Below, piece by piece: positions 24,044 to 26,476 of a stretch of 26,476 bases of DNA; positions within the stretch are counted from its first letter, which is position 1; each line of letters starts with the position of its first letter. The position numbers and the translations under genes are program-made. Origin of the DNA: an uncultured Bacteroidales bacterium. GTDB lineage: Bacteria; Bacteroidota; Bacteroidia; Bacteroidales; WCHB1-69. Where the stretch lies: the NCBI GenBank assembly GCA_937901455.1, contig CALDIA010000135.1, positions 1 through 26,476 on the forward strand, written 5' to 3'. The notes below the pieces were generated by a model, which was given only the letters and a program-made list of their open reading frames with translations, was not told the origin of the DNA and did not search any database.

Positions 24044-24463
24044 ATGAAAAAGAGGCTGCTGATTCTCTGGCTATTTGTATTGCCACTGCTTGTTTGCTGC
24101 GACCGTTACAACAATCCCATTCCACGCGTAAAGGTGGATTTCACCATATATCCCAACGATGTGATGTACTACCGGCTCAACACATACGGAGGATACGAAT
24201 ACTTCACGGGAGGAGTCAATGGCATCGTCGTTTACAGACTGGACGAATGGACTTTCATGGCTTATGACCGGGCCTGCCCGTATGATTTTGAGGAACACAC
24301 CTCCTGGCTCTGCGTGGATGAAGATGGACTACGTCTCGTGGATTCGCTGTGCGGTTCCACCTACAACATATTGGACGGAAACTACTTGTCTGGACCCACT
24401 GCCTGGCCGGCACGCAGGTACAACTGCCGCTACGATGGCATGCGATTGCGTGTGTACAGTTAG
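24044..24463 (+). CDS. Rieske-like lipoprotein lacking the histidine ligands
   Basis: The protein has 139 residues. The N-terminus is lipoprotein-like: MKKRLLILWLFVLPLLVCC, with C18 or C19 as the anchor. The rest has the beta-rich outline of the small Rieske-type lipoproteins of Bacteroidota: TFMAYDRACPYD, DEDGLRLVDSLCGSTYNILDG, and GPTAWPARRYNC near the end. The two positions that hold C-x-H and C-x-x-H pairs in a true Rieske 2Fe-2S protein read C78-P-Y and C103-G-S-T here. One cysteine of each pair is kept and both histidines are missing, so a normal cluster cannot form. It is the last gene of the glycosyltransferase operon and is convergent with the histidine kinase, 8 bases apart. Confidence 0.7.
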   Translation: MKKRLLILWLFVLPLLVCCDRYNNPIPRVKVDFTIYPNDVMYYRLNTYGGYEYFTGGVNGIVVYRLDEWTFMAYDRACPYDFEEHTSWLCVDEDGLRLVDSLCGSTYNILDGNYLSGPTAWPARRYNCRYDGMRLRVYS

Positions 24464-24471
24464 TTTTCTTT

Positions 24472-25980
24472 TCACTGTTTCTTTAACTGGATGCGCATCA
24501 CCGTGCCATGACCCACCACTGAGCTCTTCACAAAAAGTTTGCCCTTGTGGTATTCATTGATTATGCGCTTGGCCAGGGTCAAGCCTAAACCCCATCCGCG
24601 ACTTTTGGACGTATATCCTGGCTTGAAGATCTGTTTCTGCAATTTGGAAGGAACACCCTTGCCCGTGTCGGCAATGTCTATGCAGTAATTCTTGCTCTCC
24701 TCTACAATATCTATATTAATGGCACCCTGCCCGTCCATGGCATCCACCGCATTCTTGATGAGATTCTCTATCACCCACTCAAAAAGATAACGGTTGATAG
24801 GCAGGCAAATAGAGTCAACCTCTGGTTTGTTGAACTTGATACTCACCAAAGAAGGTATTCTCGACTGCATATAGGACGTAAACTCTTCAATTATAGGTAT
24901 AATGTTGGTGGGTTCCAGTACTGGAGCAGACCCAATCTTGGAGAAACGCTGCGCGATAGTCTCCAAACGATGCACGTCCTTGCCAATCTCCGTAGATACA
25001 GATGGATCTACGTCCATCTCCTTCAACAACTCAGTCCAAGCCATCAGCGAAGAGATGGGAGTTCCCAACTGATGGGCCGTTTCCTTAGACATGCCCACCC
25101 ACACGCGATTCTGCTCCGATTTACGGGATACACTAAACAAAAGATATGCTATAATAATGAATATCAATATAATGCCAAGTTCTATAAAAGGAAAATAGCG
25201 CAGCTGTTTAAGTACTGAAGACTCTTCATAGAAGACATAGCAACGCCCTTGATCCAACATGTCCAACTCAATCGGATCATTACTGTTTTTCATAGAACCC
25301 AGTTTTTCGGAAAGGGCAGCTGGGCTGCTTAAGATGGCGGAGTCAATATTACCAGCATTGATGACATTCTCGCGGGTACTGTCGGTGATAATGACCGGTA
25401 CAGAGGCAGAGTTGATGACCGTTTCCTGAAAGAAAGACTGTAACAGATTGTCGATGACTGTGTGAAGGTCATAATAAATTTGCGACTCCTTGTAGTAGAT
25501 AGTCACATAATCGTTGGCGTAATAGGTCAGTTTCAGGCTGTCGAACTCGGAGCGCTCATCTCCCAACTCTCTGATATTGCGCATTTTCGCGATACTGTCG
25601 GGCACATTAACCACCGCATCAATATCACCACGCATATTGGCAATAATGGTCGGTACAGTAGAGTTAGAAGTTATAATATCTTGATAGAATGTAAGATCCT
25701 CGTCAAGGTCGGCTTCAGTCACCCTTTTAATGGCTTTGGCCAGCAAGGCAGCGTGATTACCCTCCTCCATGCGGATGGAGTTGAAAAAATGCTCGGTTTC
25801 ATTCACAATCTGGGCCTTGTAGGTGATGGCACCTGCCCATATCTCGATGCGTTGCCGCTCTTCTTGGGCAATATTGTTAATCAGCTTAGAGGAGTAATAT
25901 AGAATGAATACAAATACCAGTAGGGCCGAGATAAAAAGCAGCCACCGCCAATGGGATTTATATAGAATATTTCCGGCCAT
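24472..25980 (-). CDS. Membrane sensor histidine kinase (orphan)
   Basis: The protein has 502 residues from the ATG at 25980. TM1 (about 12-29) and TM2 (about 264-284) enclose a ~230-residue periplasmic region with no recognised sensor family. The phosphoacceptor is H303 in SKETAHQLGTPISSLMAW. The HATPase domain follows, with the N-box ENLIKNAVDAM (405-415), G1 DTGKG (438-442), the F-box segment FKPGYTSKS, and G2 GWGLGL (462-467). This histidine context (HQLGTPI) is common in Bacteroidota kinases. No response regulator gene is in the window. An upstream GTG at 25989 shares its G with the stop of the AAA+ gene (TAGTG) and would add three residues; either start implies tight coupling to that gene. 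Confidence 0.9.
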   Translation of the reverse strand: MAGNILYKSHWRWLLFISALLVFVFILYYSSKLINNIAQEERQRIEIWAGAITYKAQIVNETEHFFNSIRMEEGNHAALLAKAIKRVTEADLDEDLTFYQDIITSNSTVPTIIANMRGDIDAVVNVPDSIAKMRNIRELGDERSEFDSLKLTYYANDYVTIYYKESQIYYDLHTVIDNLLQSFFQETVINSASVPVIITDSTRENVINAGNIDSAILSSPAALSEKLGSMKNSNDPIELDMLDQGRCYVFYEESSVLKQLRYFPFIELGIILIFIIIAYLLFSVSRKSEQNRVWVGMSKETAHQLGTPISSLMAWTELLKEMDVDPSVSTEIGKDVHRLETIAQRFSKIGSAPVLEPTNIIPIIEEFTSYMQSRIPSLVSIKFNKPEVDSICLPINRYLFEWVIENLIKNAVDAMDGQGAINIDIVEESKNYCIDIADTGKGVPSKLQKQIFKPGYTSKSRGWGLGLTLAKRIINEYHKGKLFVKSSVVGHGTVMRIQLKKQ

Positions 25981-25988
25981 AAGGCACA

Positions 25989-26476
25989 CTAATTGGCTTC
26001 TGCCATCAGTTTGTCGATGATGTGTTCCACAGTAAGCCCTTCAGCTTCAGCCTTATAATTACGAATAATTCTGTGTCGTAAGATATTGTAGGCCACTGCG
26101 CGCACATCTTCAATGTCAGGTGACAATTTGCCACAGAGTACGGCATGGGTACGTGCGCCGATAATCAGGAACTGGGAGGCACGTGGACCTGCGCCCCATG
26201 CCAGGTAATCCTTTGCCCACTGGTGACCAGACGCAGTGCCCGGACGTGTCAAGGTGGCCAGATTAACCGCATAACGATAGACGTTCTCTGGGATAGGGAC
26301 TTTTTGCAACAACTTCTGGTAGAAGATGATATCCTCTACGGTGAGCACACGTTTTGGTTCCACCATATCGCCATGAATTGTGCGCTTTACAATCTCCACC
26401 TCCTCGTCGTTGGTAGGATAGTCCAACAGGATGTTGAACATAAAGCGGTCTTGCTGGGCCTCTGGCAGCGGGTAGG
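25989..26476 (-). CDS. MoxR-type AAA+ ATPase, C-terminal part (5' end beyond window)
   Basis: This is the last ~162 residues of an ATPase whose start lies past the right edge. The reading begins with YPLPEAQQDRFMFN, the hallmark of MoxR proteins (usually GTYPLPEAQ-x-DRF, carrying the arginine finger). It then shows the C-terminal lid domain: the YRYAVNLATLTRP segment, the sensor-2 region WGAGPRASQFLI, and an end with EDVRAVAYNILRHRIIRNY. MoxR ATPases are thought to act as chaperones that mature vWFA-containing partners. The usual 3' partners (DUF58 and vWFA proteins) do not follow; instead a histidine kinase overlaps or abuts the stop. Confidence 0.92.
   Translation of the reverse strand, partial: YPLPEAQQDRFMFNILLDYPTNDEEVEIVKRTIHGDMVEPKRVLTVEDIIFYQKLLQKVPIPENVYRYAVNLATLTRPGTASGHQWAKDYLAWGAGPRASQFLIIGARTHAVLCGKLSPDIEDVRAVAYNILRHRIIRNYKAEAEGLTVEHIIDKLMAEAN

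Noticed and set aside
1..26476. CRISPR array, tRNA/rRNA genes, insertion sequences, prophage or defence island
   Set aside because: No spaced direct repeats, cloverleaf-like sequences, transposase, integrase or known defence motifs were found. Gaps between genes are all under 200 bases.

Overview
The window looks like chromosomal DNA of a member of the Bacteroidales (Bacteroidota). The evidence is of several independent kinds. There is a type IX secretion C-terminal sorting domain near the left edge. Several families typical of the phylum are present (DUF3098 next to ftsX, DUF4476, a head-GIN/DUF2807 domain, a group II xylose isomerase). At least twelve gene starts or divergent gaps carry the Bacteroidota -7 promoter element TAnnTTTG. 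I see no tRNA, rRNA, CRISPR array, insertion sequence, integrase or phage gene, and no gene-free stretch longer than 300 bases.

Layout, left to right. (1) 1-935: the broken 3' end of a secreted protein with a T9SS sorting domain, readable only by changing frame twice. (2) 1025-2554: a secreted MORN-repeat protein ending in a clear intrinsic terminator. (3) 2654-4225: an MltD-like lytic transglycosylase with LysM domains, convergent with and overlapping an MsbA-like ABC exporter (4209-6068, minus). (4) 6132-8817: a compact housekeeping operon, ftsX - DUF3098 - uppP - truB. (5) 8919-10400: xylB. (6) 10401-12460 (minus): an unusual reading frame joining an ECF-type sigma factor, a transmembrane segment, a WG-repeat segment and a head-GIN domain, split near its 3' end by a frameshift. 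(7) 12568-13509 YitT-family membrane protein, then dihydroorotase (13512-14867, minus). (8) xylA (14976-16304), a small cysteine-rich lipoprotein (minus) and an XylE-like sugar/H+ symporter (16791-18335). (9) A secreted DUF4476 protein, then rpsO-pnp on the minus strand. (10) A tight operon of a family 2 glycosyltransferase, a steroid 5-alpha-reductase-like membrane enzyme and a Rieske-like lipoprotein. (11) On the minus strand at the right edge, a MoxR-type AAA+ ATPase (cut by the window) followed by an orphan membrane histidine kinase.

How the genes work together. XylE, XylA and XylB form a complete route from external xylose to xylulose 5-phosphate, but they lie in three separate transcription units with unrelated genes between xylB and xylA. 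FtsX, UppP, MltD and possibly the ABC exporter all act in envelope growth: divisome signalling, lipid-carrier recycling, peptidoglycan cleavage and lipid/glycolipid export. rpsO-pnp is the classic ribosomal protein/RNA-decay pair.

The best candidate for something undescribed is the sigma-TM-WG-GIN polypeptide. If it is intact in the living strain, it would be a membrane-anchored sigma factor carrying its own extracytoplasmic sensor-like domain, including about nine turns of a GxGD repeat. Function and topology are inferred from sequence alone.
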